Below are positions 37,088 through 46,347 of a stretch of 64,000 bases of DNA, in pieces. The position numbers were made by a program, and so were the translations under genes. Under the pieces are notes generated by a model, which was not told where the DNA came from, did no database searches, and was given only the letters and a program-made list of their open reading frames with translations. This DNA is from Candidatus Heimdallarchaeota archaeon. GTDB lineage: Archaea; Asgardarchaeota; Heimdallarchaeia; Heimdallarchaeales; Heimdallarchaeaceae. Location: NCBI GenBank assembly GCA_019057815.1, contig JAHLWR010000015.1, positions 25,248 to 89,247 of the forward strand, given 5' to 3'. The number at the start of each line of letters is the position of its first letter. Position 1 is the first letter of the stretch.

Positions 37088-39127
37088 ATGCTCTTTAACC
37101 CTAATTATCCAAAAACCCCAAAACATGATTTTAAGGAAGAATTACATGGTAAAACCATTAATGATCCCTATAGATGGTTAGAAAGTCTTGATTCCCTGGA
37201 AGTTCAAGAGTGGATAGCAAAACAAAACGAATACACAAACGCTATATTAGCAAGACCAGAAAGAGAACAAATAAAGAAGCAGTTACGTGAATTATTGGAT
37301 CTAGAAAAACAAAATCCCTATGAGTCTTATGGTAACTATTTTTTCTTTAGTAAAAAGATTAAAGGAAAGAATCAGCCCTTTTTAATGGTGAAGAATAAAA
37401 TCAATGGAAAAGAAAGGATATTGATTGATCCTAATAATTGGAGTGAAGATGGTACAGTAGCTATAGACTGGTATTTTCCTTCTCCTGATGGTAATTTTCT
37501 AATCTATGGACGTTCATCTCATGGAGATGAAAGAAGTACTCTTTATATCCTGAATGTGGAAACAAATGAAGTATTAGATGATACAATACCTTATACTCGC
37601 TATTCTTCTGTAGCTTGGAACGCTGATAATTCAGGTTTCTTCTATACACGATATCCCAAACCAGGTGATGTACCTAAGGGTGACGAAAATTATCACAGAA
37701 AGTTGTACTATCATCAAATAGAAGATGATTATCTTGAAGATAGATTGATTATTGGTGATTTGAGTGAAAAAGAAGAAATAATCGAAATATCATTATCTCT
37801 TAACAAAAAGAGCTACCTTATCACTCGTACTACAGATTGGGCGAAAAAGGATTTATATTTTAAAGTTGAAAAAGATGCAGAAATTATTACTATCTGCAAA
37901 AACTTAGATGGGCATTTTAGGGGTGATTTTGTAGATGATAGGTTAATCATAATGACAAACTATCAAGCACCTAAGGGCAGAGTAGTTCAAATAGATCCTG
38001 ATAATCCCCAACCTAAAAAGTGGGTAGTTTTAGTTCCTGAAAGTGAAGATATTCTAGAAAACGTCCATTTTATTGGGGGAAAGATTGTAGCAAAATACAT
38101 GCATAATTGTTCAAGTATTCTAAAAATCTTCGACATTTCAGGAGAACTTTTACACGATTTACAGCTTCCTACATCAGGCACTGTGTATTATCTTCATGGA
38201 AGTTGGGAAGATGAGGATTTCTATTTTCAGTTTGAATCTTTTCTTTATCCATTTACTGTATTCAAATCAAACGTTGAAATAGCTCAAATAGAAGAAATAT
38301 ATCAGACAGAAAGTAGCATCAATGCTGATGATTACATAATCAATCAGATCTGGTACGAATCTAAGGATGGAACTTCAATTCCTATGTTTATTTTGAAAGG
38401 TAAAAATACAGAACTCTCTTCAACAACTCCAGCATACTTGTATGGTTATGGAGGATTCAAAATAAATCTTCAACCTTCCTTCAAACCAGAATGGAAAGTG
38501 TGGTTGGATAATGATAGTATTATAGTTATAGCTAACTTGCGTGGGGGCGGGGAATTTGGTAAAGAATGGCATGAAGCAGGAAGAAAAGCGAAAAAACAGA
38601 ATGTTTTTGATGATTTCATTGCAGCAGCAGAATGGTTAATTGATCAAAAATATACTGATCAACACCATCTTGTTATCGCTGGCGGAAGTAATGGTGGTCT
38701 ATTAGTAGGTGCAGCGTTAACTCAAAGACCAGAACTTTTCAAAGCTGTCATTTGTGCTGTACCCCTTCTAGACATGTTAAGATACGATAAATTCCTAATT
38801 GCTAGATTATGGACGCAAGAGTATGGAGATCCAGATGATGTTGAAGCTTTTAATTATCTTTACGCTTATTCTCCCTATCATAATGTGTCTGCAAATGAAT
38901 CTTATCCCGCAGTTTATTTTAAAACAGCTGAATCTGATTCACGTGTTCACCCTCTTCACGCCATGAAAATGACTGCTAAATTGCAAGATATAGAGAATAA
39001 CAACCCTACACTTTTCAGGATAGAAACTAAAACTGGTCATGGCGTTGGGAAACCCGTTACGAAAATTGTTGAAGAAACTGCAGAATGGTTAACTTTTGCT
39101 TTGTGGCAAGTAGGGAAAATAGAATGA
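37088..39127 (+). CDS. Prolyl oligopeptidase (family S9A)
   Basis: A 679-residue serine peptidase, the usual length for the family. It starts with PKTPKHDFKEELHGKTINDPYRWLE, the S9A signature. A beta-propeller follows (about 70-400). The hydrolase domain has the nucleophile Ser534 in AGGSNGGLL, Asp617 in TAESDSRVHPLHA and His651 in KTGHGVGKP. It cuts short proline-containing peptides in the cytosol, with no signal peptide. A TATA-like ACATATTA about 26 bases before the ATG suggests a leaderless mRNA. Single gene. Confidence 0.95.
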   Translation: MLFNPNYPKTPKHDFKEELHGKTINDPYRWLESLDSLEVQEWIAKQNEYTNAILARPEREQIKKQLRELLDLEKQNPYESYGNYFFFSKKIKGKNQPFLMVKNKINGKERILIDPNNWSEDGTVAIDWYFPSPDGNFLIYGRSSHGDERSTLYILNVETNEVLDDTIPYTRYSSVAWNADNSGFFYTRYPKPGDVPKGDENYHRKLYYHQIEDDYLEDRLIIGDLSEKEEIIEISLSLNKKSYLITRTTDWAKKDLYFKVEKDAEIITICKNLDGHFRGDFVDDRLIIMTNYQAPKGRVVQIDPDNPQPKKWVVLVPESEDILENVHFIGGKIVAKYMHNCSSILKIFDISGELLHDLQLPTSGTVYYLHGSWEDEDFYFQFESFLYPFTVFKSNVEIAQIEEIYQTESSINADDYIINQIWYESKDGTSIPMFILKGKNTELSSTTPAYLYGYGGFKINLQPSFKPEWKVWLDNDSIIVIANLRGGGEFGKEWHEAGRKAKKQNVFDDFIAAAEWLIDQKYTDQHHLVIAGGSNGGLLVGAALTQRPELFKAVICAVPLLDMLRYDKFLIARLWTQEYGDPDDVEAFNYLYAYSPYHNVSANESYPAVYFKTAESDSRVHPLHAMKMTAKLQDIENNNPTLFRIETKTGHGVGKPVTKIVEETAEWLTFALWQVGKIE

Positions 39128-39259
39128 TTTCAGATTTAAAACTAGTTCGCGGAAATTTGTTGTACAATCTGAATAATTCGGGATTTCTACCCTATTTCAA
39201 CGATTACCTACCCCTCTAACTCTTTCAAGTACGAAACAAAATAAAGAATGTATTTTTAT

Positions 39260-39363
39260 TTAAATATTGTAAGGGAATAATTCTACTTCATTAGCTAGAA
39301 TTTCACAATTAGAGGAATTTATAGTTTCAAACAAATTTTCTTCTATCAGCTTCAAAGGTTTAG
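39260..39363 (-). pseudogene. Relic of a small helical protein
   Basis: An open stretch without a start codon that reads LKLIEENLFETINS, then NCEILANEVELFPYNI and a stop. The first part matches the intact 47-residue reading frame at 41008-41151 (FLKKIEENLFETINSHIDAG). Both lie on the minus strand, one on each side of the secreted-protein gene at 39430. The remainder of the gap 39128-39429 is AT-rich with no other feature seen. Confidence 0.4.
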
Positions 39364-39429
39364 ATAACTAAATATATAAAGACAGAGATGTTAACTATTC
39401 AATTGAACCAATGGTTCAAGTGAAACAAC

Positions 39430-40953
39430 ATGAAAAGAATAGGTTTTATATCGATTCTTCTTCTAATATTAATTAGCTTTGGAAGTTTGGTTCCTGCTAT
39501 TCCTATTATCTCTAAAACCTTCGATAAATCCTCCCCATTGTTTAATATGACAGCACCATACGTATCAGAGATTGAAGTGGATGGCGTTATCGATGATTCA
39601 GAATGGGATTATACAATAAGAGAAACTGTGACATGTCAACCGATGGAGGATATGTCCTTAAATGCACTAAGTGGAACAATTAATTTTGCTTATAATGAAA
39701 CTTACTTATTTGGTTCCATATACTTCCCAAATACTGCAGGATCAGTTAATGCGGTTGCTTTAGTTTTCTTTGGAAAAACTGGTCAGAAAGATGGGGTGTA
39801 CATTGATAGCTTTACTGGTGATTCTCTTGATCTTACATTTGACGATTTAGACGGTCCTTACATTTCTGATGAAGATGTAGGAGGGACAAACAATGTTATT
39901 TCTGCTGTTAGTCCTTCATTAGATGCAAGTGGAATATCTTTTGAATTCGCAAAATTACTTGTTTCAGGAGATGCATTGCCAATTGAAGATATTAGCTTAA
40001 ATTATGGACAGTCTATTGCTGTTTCCATATTTGCATGGGTTGGTTCTCTGGTTACTGTAGAAGATACACCCGCTAATTATGGGACAGTTTTTGGTAACAT
40101 TCTAGGATATATTCATCTTTCGATTGGGGAAGACACAGGTGATGTGCTTGATGACATGCCTTTAATATTCATTCAAGACATGGTTGTAAAAGATACTTAC
40201 GAAGTAATCTTTAATGAAGAACATGATTTTGTGCTTGATTGCGAAGGAAATGATTCAGTTTGGGATGACGCAATGGACTTGAATTTCAAACTTACAGAAT
40301 GTGACCCCAACAGCTACACATGGAATTCTCAAAACACTCGTGATGTAAATCTAAAAATTGCTCATGATGGTGAGAATATTTATATGTTCATGACAATCGA
40401 AAATACTAGTCTTTTACCCTACAAATTTGCTGGAATTATGTTTTTTGATACTCCTATCATGAATGAATCTCTTGAATATGATATGATTTACATTAGTCAA
40501 GGATATTATGATGATCTTTTTTACTCTCCTGAAAACGCTCAACCTTTAAGTGATACAATTGCTGGAGGTACAATCGACGGAAACGGGACTTTAGTCATTG
40601 TGGATACAAAACTAATTTTGGAATTCTACAAACCTATTAATGTAAATGATTACTTTGGGAAAGATTTACAACCAGAGATTAACGGAGATGCTTTTTACAT
40701 AATGATTTTTCTTATGGAATACGATTCAACATATCAAAATATGAAACAATTTTACGAATTCGAAATTGATGAAACCTCACCCAATCAAATAAAATTTCAA
40801 TGGATCCTTCATGCTGTAAAATTATTAGGAGCTGGAGAACTTCCATCTGACAATGATACCGTTAAGATTGGTTTTGAGTTTGCAGATTTACTAATTATAT
40901 GTTTGTCACTAACTCCAATAGTAATTTTTATCCATAAAAGAAGAAGAAAATAA
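39430..40953 (+). CDS. Secreted protein with two CBM9/DOMON-like domains
   Basis: A 507-residue protein. Signal peptide (IGFISILLLILISFGSLVPAIP), then a domain beginning VDGVIDDSEWDYTIRE and containing GTINFAYNETYLFGSIYF. A second domain begins CEGNDSVWDDAMDLNFKL and contains VNLKIAHDGENIYMFMTIENT. Both match the pattern of family 9 carbohydrate-binding/ethylbenzene dehydrogenase-type beta-sandwiches. A C-terminal helix with KRRRK tail anchors it outside the cell. It could bind sugar or a cofactor; no enzyme domain is present. Confidence 0.75.
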   Translation: MKRIGFISILLLILISFGSLVPAIPIISKTFDKSSPLFNMTAPYVSEIEVDGVIDDSEWDYTIRETVTCQPMEDMSLNALSGTINFAYNETYLFGSIYFPNTAGSVNAVALVFFGKTGQKDGVYIDSFTGDSLDLTFDDLDGPYISDEDVGGTNNVISAVSPSLDASGISFEFAKLLVSGDALPIEDISLNYGQSIAVSIFAWVGSLVTVEDTPANYGTVFGNILGYIHLSIGEDTGDVLDDMPLIFIQDMVVKDTYEVIFNEEHDFVLDCEGNDSVWDDAMDLNFKLTECDPNSYTWNSQNTRDVNLKIAHDGENIYMFMTIENTSLLPYKFAGIMFFDTPIMNESLEYDMIYISQGYYDDLFYSPENAQPLSDTIAGGTIDGNGTLVIVDTKLILEFYKPINVNDYFGKDLQPEINGDAFYIMIFLMEYDSTYQNMKQFYEFEIDETSPNQIKFQWILHAVKLLGAGELPSDNDTVKIGFEFADLLIICLSLTPIVIFIHKRRRK

Positions 40954-40961
40954 TAACTACA

Positions 40962-40992
40962 ATTTCATTTTACTTTTTTTCTTTTTTCTTAA
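40962..40992 (+). terminator. T-rich terminator after the secreted-protein gene
   Basis: TTTCATTTTACTTTTTTTCT followed by TTTTTCTT, a poly-T archaeal stop signal immediately after the stop codon. Confidence 0.4.
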
Positions 40993-41007
40993 TACATTTT
41001 GGAAACT

Positions 41008-41151
41008 CTATTCTTCAGTGTCCAAACCAGCATCTATATGGGAATTAATTGTTTCAAATAGATTTTCTTCAATCTTCTTCAAGAATTTGTTTAATTTCTT
41101 TCCTTTATATGTTCTGACACTAACAATAAACGAAAGTTTTCTTGAAGTCAT
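41008..41151 (-). CDS. Small helical protein, 47 residues, uncertain
   Basis: An ATG reading frame encoding MTSRKLSFIVSVRTYKGKK, then LNKFLKKIEENLFETINSHI and an acidic end. It is basic, then amphipathic. A decayed copy of the middle part lies at 39260-39363, which supports a real protein family, but the function is unknown. Between 41152 and 41598 the sequence is AT-rich and I see no other gene. Confidence 0.4.
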   Translation of the reverse strand: MTSRKLSFIVSVRTYKGKKLNKFLKKIEENLFETINSHIDAGLDTEE

Positions 41152-41598
41152 GAAATCACATATTAGGAGTTTTTATCAAAGGAAGAGTTGGTGATAGTAA
41201 TAAGTTGTAAGTCGTTATTCCTCCAAAGGTTTTGATTGTAATTGGTATTCATGAAATTTATTGATTAATCTATTAGAAATCATTAGATTTTCACCTTTTT
41301 ATCATAGATTAAGTTGATATTCCACGTATTGAGTCAATCTCTTGATCTGGAAATCTCTTTCTGTTTCCTTACTAATTTTCCTTTTTATTTGGTTGTATGT
41401 TTTTTCGGTCATTTTATTCACAAATATTGTTAAGAAACCTCTTTATTAAACAGTTTTAAAAAGTAAAGGCTAAAGAAGTAAAGTCCATAATTGAAGAGTT
41501 TAACTTAATATAAGAAAGATTAAGCTTGTTGGTTAAAAGATGATAAAAATAGCTCTCTTTTCTCCCTCTTTGTTTAACTGTTTATAGCAGAAGTCACC

Positions 41599-41777
41599 TT
41601 ACTTTGTGTGATGGTAGTTTATAAAAACGCCTATATCCATATCTCTGAAATAATTTGCATTGATGAAACTACCATGAATATAAGCAAATTCTATTTTTTC
41701 ATTTTCATTAAGTAAGTTACAAATAGTTGCTATTATTTTTGCTTTTTCATCTCTTCTAAGCTATGAAAGGTTTGCAT
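41599..41777 (-). pseudogene. Broken nucleotidyltransferase (MNT-type) fragment
   Basis: One frame reads KIIATICNLLNENEKIEFAY, then IHGSFINANYFRDMDIGVFI and a stop. This holds the GS-x8-DxD motif of minimal nucleotidyltransferases and resembles MntA at 62943. The only ATG (41777, MQTFHS) is in a different frame; a shift in the region 41750-41765 is required, and the C-terminal two thirds of the family are missing. It looks like a decayed antitoxin gene. Confidence 0.65.
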
Positions 41778-41807
41778 ACTAATTCTCCAATAACTGTTTA
41801 GTTAAGA

Positions 41808-42224
41808 TTATTCAATGAATGTAATTTCTGCTTTTTTGGCTTTTCCTTTAAGTATCACATCAAATGATTCCAAAAACTTTCTTCCTATTAGAGTTTCAGT
41901 TAACGATTGATGGGTATCAATTGTTGTCACTATTGAAACGTCTATTCCTTTTACAGTTACAGAACCACTTGCAGTTCTTAAAATAAATTTCTCTCCTGTA
42001 ATCGTTTCAGCTTTAGCAAAAAGATTTTCACTATACTCAAAAGCAGCTAAATTTAGGTCTTCATATAGCTTTACTGGAATAACAATTTCCCCATCATAAC
42101 CAGTATCTATCATTGCACTACATTCTATTGACTTTGAACCAAGAGGATTACTTATTAATAGATCAACATATGGAGCTAGTTCGCCTGAACTTGATGACGG
42201 TTTGTAATCGAAGGTATTCTTCAA
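41808..42224 (-). CDS. Retropepsin-like aspartyl protease
   Basis: A 138-residue protein. The clan AA active-site motif is CSAMIDTGYDGEIVIP (Asp41-Thr-Gly), followed by ASGSVTVKGIDVSIVT and LIGRKFLESFDVIL, the hydrophobic-glycine motif of the fold. One lobe only, so it would work as a dimer. It overlaps the preceding gene by four bases (ATGA) and so is co-translated with a ribbon-helix-helix protein. It may cleave that partner or another target, as inferred from the pairing. No signal peptide. Confidence 0.82.
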   Translation of the reverse strand: MKNTFDYKPSSSSGELAPYVDLLISNPLGSKSIECSAMIDTGYDGEIVIPVKLYEDLNLAAFEYSENLFAKAETITGEKFILRTASGSVTVKGIDVSIVTTIDTHQSLTETLIGRKFLESFDVILKGKAKKAEITFIE

Positions 42225-42604
42225 GAATCCTTCCTCCTGAAACCAAATTCTGTTCTTCGTCCCTCTTTACGAATTGGTGATACGATATTATTTTTATTAT
42301 CAAGCTTGTTGGTTTTAACAGCTTTTATCGCTTCATCTCGGTTTTCGAAGATTCCTATTATTAAACCTTCAGAAATAACTATCCATTTACCTTCATGTTC
42401 TTTCAATAAATTTGGCAGCGCTCGTCTATACGTTGCATTATTCTGTTGTCTCATCAAATCCTTCTCATCTTTTTCTTGTTCTTCAGTTAACCATTGAATC
42501 ATTGCTTCAGTAAAAGCTTCATTTATACGTAAACCCTTTAGAGCTGCTTTTGATTTGAATTTTGCATAAAGTTCTTTATCAACTTCTTTTATGAGCACAG
42601 ACAT
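42221..42604 (-). CDS. Ribbon-helix-helix protein fused to a DUF5678-like segment
   Basis: A 127-residue protein. Residues 1-45 (MSVLIKEVDKELYAKFKSKA, with LKGLRINEAFTEAMIQWL) form a ribbon-helix-helix like that of antitoxins. Residues 66-95 (HEGKWIVISEGLIIGIFENR, then DEAIKAVK) match the short DUF5678 strand-helix unit. A basic tail RKEGRRTEFGFRRKDS ends it. It heads a two-gene operon with the aspartyl protease. Antitoxin-style DNA binding and autoregulation are inferred. Confidence 0.75.
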   Translation of the reverse strand: MSVLIKEVDKELYAKFKSKAALKGLRINEAFTEAMIQWLTEEQEKDEKDLMRQQNNATYRRALPNLLKEHEGKWIVISEGLIIGIFENRDEAIKAVKTNKLDNKNNIVSPIRKEGRRTEFGFRRKDS

Positions 42605-42874
42605 ATTATTTCACTAAAATAAACTTACATAACTGAGTTAATAAAGTTAACCTAATGCAAGATCAGAAAATATTCAATAGTCCCGAATAATGGTTCATTT
42701 CTTGGCAACTATATTTGAATTTATTTAAGAAATATTTTTATGGAATTCATATTATCAATATTTATGTAAACATTAAATGTAAGAAGGAAGAAAGTAACTC
42801 TTCTTGTTTTCAGTTCTATTTTCATTGTTCTTGGATCTTTATGTCTCATTTTCCTAAATTGGACCACATAACTT

Positions 42875-43012
42875 ATGAAACATGTAACATTCGCTTTGTT
42901 CAGTAGCACTACTGCTGCAATCTATGTTGTTATTGGGTTTGCAATACTGGTTCTTATTTTAGGAGGAGTTCTAGGTGTTCTAGGTTTAAAAGATAAATCA
43001 GAAGAAAGCTAA
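42875..43012 (+). CDS. Small single-span membrane protein, 45 residues
   Basis: ATG reading frame encoding MKHVTFALFSSTTAAIYVVI, then GFAILVLILGGVLGVLGLKD and KSEES. A single hydrophobic helix with a short charged C-terminus. An in-frame stop lies just before the ATG. No partner is evident. Small membrane proteins of this form are common but hard to prove from sequence. Confidence 0.45.
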   Translation: MKHVTFALFSSTTAAIYVVIGFAILVLILGGVLGVLGLKDKSEES

Positions 43013-43108
43013 TAATGGAAGAACACTATTTTTATCTTAATTTTTCACTGTTTTACATACCTTAAATAAAGTTTATAGATGAGAGTTTAATCATTTAATC
43101 TTGATAAG

Positions 43109-43729
43109 ATGAAAAAGGTAGCAATCTATATTTTTAATGATGTAGAAGAATTAGGTCTAGATATCATCTATAATATATTAAAGAAAACTAAAACACTTAA
43201 ACAACAAGGATTTCTTCCGATAGACCAACCTTTGCAAGTAGATATTCTAGCAGAAGAACAGTTAGTTGTTGGTACAAAAGATAAGCGAATCACCCCACAT
43301 CAAATTAGTTTAGATTTTACCGATTATGATATTCTCATCATACCAGGAGGAAAAGGAGTTGAAAAAGTTGTTCAGAATCAAGAAATTTTGGACAAGATAA
43401 AAGAATTTGGTAAAGAAAAAATAGTCTGCTCAATTGGTTTAGGCGCATTTGCTCTTGCTTCTGCTGGATTATTGAAAAATAGAAAAGCAACTACTCATCA
43501 AAAGCATTTTCTCAGGTTGCAAAAATATTGTAAGGTTGAAAACAAACGTATAGTTGTTTCTGATAATATAATAACAGCAAGGGGTATGCTCTGCGCAGTA
43601 GATTTAGCTGAAAAAATTCTTGAAATTTGTTATTCGAAAAGCATTGCTGATATTGTTTTAGAATATATAAATGTTCAGAGAAAATCTAAAGGAATAAGTA
43701 TAGTTCTAGGAGAGACAGACGAAGAATAA
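43109..43729 (+). CDS. DJ-1/PfpI-family protein lacking the nucleophile cysteine
   Basis: A 206-residue class I glutamine amidotransferase-like fold. FNDVEELGLDIIYNIL holds the conserved Glu, YDILIIPGGKGVE is the family strand, and IGLGAFALASAGLLKNRKATTH is the nucleophile-elbow region. There a glycine stands where the family has Cys in the CTG/CAG motif. A nearby Cys (VCSIG) is three residues earlier and not at the elbow. So proteolysis or deglycation is unlikely, and a sensing or chaperone-like role is possible. Alone on its strand; TATA-like GTTTATAG lies upstream. Confidence 0.85.
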   Translation: MKKVAIYIFNDVEELGLDIIYNILKKTKTLKQQGFLPIDQPLQVDILAEEQLVVGTKDKRITPHQISLDFTDYDILIIPGGKGVEKVVQNQEILDKIKEFGKEKIVCSIGLGAFALASAGLLKNRKATTHQKHFLRLQKYCKVENKRIVVSDNIITARGMLCAVDLAEKILEICYSKSIADIVLEYINVQRKSKGISIVLGETDEE

Positions 43730-43822
43730 CTATGAAACTTAATCTGTAAATACTTCACTAAGGAAGAATCTTGAGTAAGTCTATTTTATTTGTTTTTTTA
43801 TTAAAACAATAATCTCTAGCTC

Positions 43823-44221
43823 TTACACCTCTAACACTTTGACTTTGAATTTTTTCGCTAGTTTTGCTTGATTCCTATCTGAAGTCAATAAACTTGCTTT
43901 TTCTTTTAATGCTAGCAAAATATAAAGTATATCATAAATGGGTACTCCTTCTTGGATTGAAAATTTGAAAGCTTCATCAATGTATTCAGAAGAACTTAGT
44001 AAAATAAGAATATCTTCACAGAGCATTTGCAGTGCTTTAAACTTACTTATCGCATCCTCTTTTGTAATTCTTTTAAGATAATGATTTTTCCATATTGCGT
44101 TAGTTGCTTCTAATTGAATTAATTCTAAGCTATGTCCTAACAATAGATGTTTTTCTATTTTCTCCCACCCTTTCTCCTTCAAAACGTATTTAGAAAGAGC
44201 GGATGCATCAATGATTATCAC
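43823..44221 (-). CDS. vapC: VapC-like PIN-domain ribonuclease toxin
   Basis: A 132-residue PIN domain. Acidic metal ligands are D5 in MIIIDASALSKYVLKE, the Glu in LIQLEATNAIWKN, the Asp in VPIYDILYILLALK and the Asp in LLTSDRNQAKLAK. VapC toxins cut tRNA or rRNA. The start overlaps the end of the 44208 gene by 14 bases, the standard VapBC order with antitoxin first. Confidence 0.9.
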   Translation of the reverse strand: MIIIDASALSKYVLKEKGWEKIEKHLLLGHSLELIQLEATNAIWKNHYLKRITKEDAISKFKALQMLCEDILILLSSSEYIDEAFKFSIQEGVPIYDILYILLALKEKASLLTSDRNQAKLAKKFKVKVLEV

Positions 44222-44438
44222 GATCTTCCCTCACTGTTTTCACAGCAGTTCCTTCGGGTACACTTGATGTTTTAACTATAATTTGATGTACTTCTTCTAA
44301 CCTGTTTTTGCTTTCTATTTCCCTTATCTTTCTCTTCACATATTCTCTTAATTCCTTACTCCATTCAACTTGATTCTTGTATTTTTTCATTTGCTCTTTC
44401 AATTCTTCGGGTAGCTTGAATGACATGGTAGTACTCAT
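44208..44438 (-). CDS. vapB: VapB-like antitoxin
   Basis: A 76-residue protein with an N-terminal DNA-binding segment MSTTMSFKLPEELKEQMKKY of ribbon-helix-helix type, a long charged helix, and a C-terminal part (VPEGTAVKTVREDRDNH) that would wrap the toxin. ATG 44438 is preferred over TTG 44462. It precedes and overlaps the PIN gene. It should neutralise VapC and repress the operon, as known for the family. Confidence 0.85.
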   Translation of the reverse strand: MSTTMSFKLPEELKEQMKKYKNQVEWSKELREYVKRKIREIESKNRLEEVHQIIVKTSSVPEGTAVKTVREDRDNH

Positions 44439-44523
44439 GGTATCACTATAAGGTTTACTCAATCGTATTACTTAAACCTTTTCGTGAAAAGATTGATTAT
44501 TAGGTTTCTGCAAAAGCTGTATT

Positions 44524-46347
44524 CTAATCAGTAAAAACTTCACTAATCTCCGATATCCATTCCGCTGACTGGTGTTTGAAATAAGTATCATAGAGCTCTG
44601 AATACAACCCTCCCTTCTTCATTAAACTATCATGGTTTCCCTCTTCAACTATCTTACCTTGATCCATAATGATGATTCTATCAGAATTTTTAATTGTTGT
44701 TAGCCGATGAGCAATAACTATTGATGTTCTATCAGCAAGCAGCTTATCTAGTGCTTCTTGTATTTTCCATTCAGTGTAAGCGTCAACAGCTGCTGTAGCT
44801 TCATCTAAAATCAAAATTTTTGGATTAGCTAATAGTGTTCTTGCAAATGAAATCATCTGTCGCTGACCAGCTGAGAGCCCTTTACCTCGCTCTCCTAATT
44901 CTGTTTCTAGACCGTCGGGTAATGCGTCAATGAATTCTTGAGCTGATACGATATTGATAACTTCTTCTACTTCTTTTATGGTGGCAGTAGGATTACCATA
45001 GCGGATATTATCCAGCACAGTTCCACTGAACAGAAAAACATCTTGACTCACTAACCCAATTTGAGATCTGAGATTATGTAAATCGTAATCACGGATATCA
45101 ATACCATCAATTTTTATTGAGCCTTTATAAATATCATAAAACCTCATTAACAAGGAAGCAATCGTCGTTTTACCAGCACCTGTATGTCCCACAATAGCTA
45201 TTGATTCGGCTGTTTTAACCTCAAGGGTAATATCTTTCAAAACTGGTGTTCCAGGTACATATTTGTGAAAAACATTTTCAAATTTAATATGCCCTTTTAT
45301 CTCTTTTAATATAGGATTAGTAGGATTTGTGATTTCTTTTTCAGCATCTATAATGCTGAATATTCGTTCCATAGCTGCAAAACCACTTTGAATTACTGAA
45401 AATTGTGATGCTACGCGTACAAGAGGATATAAGAACCGATTTAGTAGAAGGAGGAACAAAAGTATTGTGGATGGAGTTGCAAGAGTGCCAAAAATTAAAT
45501 AACTTCCATAGAGTGTGATACCAAAAACTCCTATAACACTTATTCCATCCATCAAAGGATATATACCCATAACCGCGAAAGCTCTTTTCTTAGCATAAAA
45601 GAAGGTAGCGTTATTAATTACTTCGAATTCTTCCTTAGATTTCCTTTCTCTACCAAAAGCTTTAGCAACTGATATTCCTGAAACACTTTCTTGGAAAGAA
45701 GCGTTCACATCTCCTATAGCTGCTCTCCAATCTCCAGTTGTCAATCTAGTAATTCTTCTGAAAATAAATGCTACTAGAAAAACAAAAGGTGCCATTCCAA
45801 GTGTTATGAAAGTTAAACGCCAATTAACAACAAACATCCAAATAAGAACAGTTGCTAATATCATGAAATTAGAAAGAAATTGCGCTACTATATTGAGCAT
45901 ATCTGCTAATTCTTGAGAATCATTAGTCACTCTACTCATTATTTTTCCTGTTGATTGAGTATCAAAAAACATCAAGTCGTGCTCTTGGAGACTGATATAG
46001 GTTTCAATTTGAATCTGTTTGATAACCTTTTGAGTCACTATTGTTACTAAAATCCCTAAAACAACTTGAATTACCCACAAAAATAATGATAGAAGAACAT
46101 AGCCCAGAGCATAGGGCAGAACTGCTATCCAGGCTGCATCAGCTTCTAAAGCATCAAAAGCATTTTGAACCATGGTCGGGGGGAATATAGTTACAACAGC
46201 TGAAGCTATGATACCGACAACTATACCTACTAGCATTAGAAAATATGGTCCTAGATATTTGAAGAATCTGCGTAGAAGCACAATATCTGAATACTTCCTG
46301 TCATATGATTCTGTTGAACCAGTAGTTCGTCTCATCATTTTAGACAT
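44524..46347 (-). CDS. ABC exporter subunit, catalytic-glutamate half
   Basis: A 607-residue half transporter: six membrane helices (about 25-310) then an ATPase domain. Walker A GHTGAGKTT, Walker B ILILDEATAAVD with the catalytic Glu, H-loop IAHRLTTI. Its signature reads LSAGQ instead of LSGGQ. ATG 46347 is chosen, because the longer reading frame would overlap the preceding gene by about 98 bases, while this one overlaps it by eight (ATGTCTAA). Together with the 46340 gene it forms a heterodimeric exporter for lipids or drugs. The substrate is not known. Confidence 0.93.
   Translation of the reverse strand: MSKMMRRTTGSTESYDRKYSDIVLLRRFFKYLGPYFLMLVGIVVGIIASAVVTIFPPTMVQNAFDALEADAAWIAVLPYALGYVLLSLFLWVIQVVLGILVTIVTQKVIKQIQIETYISLQEHDLMFFDTQSTGKIMSRVTNDSQELADMLNIVAQFLSNFMILATVLIWMFVVNWRLTFITLGMAPFVFLVAFIFRRITRLTTGDWRAAIGDVNASFQESVSGISVAKAFGRERKSKEEFEVINNATFFYAKKRAFAVMGIYPLMDGISVIGVFGITLYGSYLIFGTLATPSTILLFLLLLNRFLYPLVRVASQFSVIQSGFAAMERIFSIIDAEKEITNPTNPILKEIKGHIKFENVFHKYVPGTPVLKDITLEVKTAESIAIVGHTGAGKTTIASLLMRFYDIYKGSIKIDGIDIRDYDLHNLRSQIGLVSQDVFLFSGTVLDNIRYGNPTATIKEVEEVINIVSAQEFIDALPDGLETELGERGKGLSAGQRQMISFARTLLANPKILILDEATAAVDAYTEWKIQEALDKLLADRTSIVIAHRLTTIKNSDRIIIMDQGKIVEEGNHDSLMKKGGLYSELYDTYFKHQSAEWISEISEVFTD

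Noticed and set aside
42715..42909. Overlapping 62-63 residue frames on both strands
   Set aside because: No start signals, no recognisable pattern; only the 45-residue membrane frame at 42875 looks like a protein.
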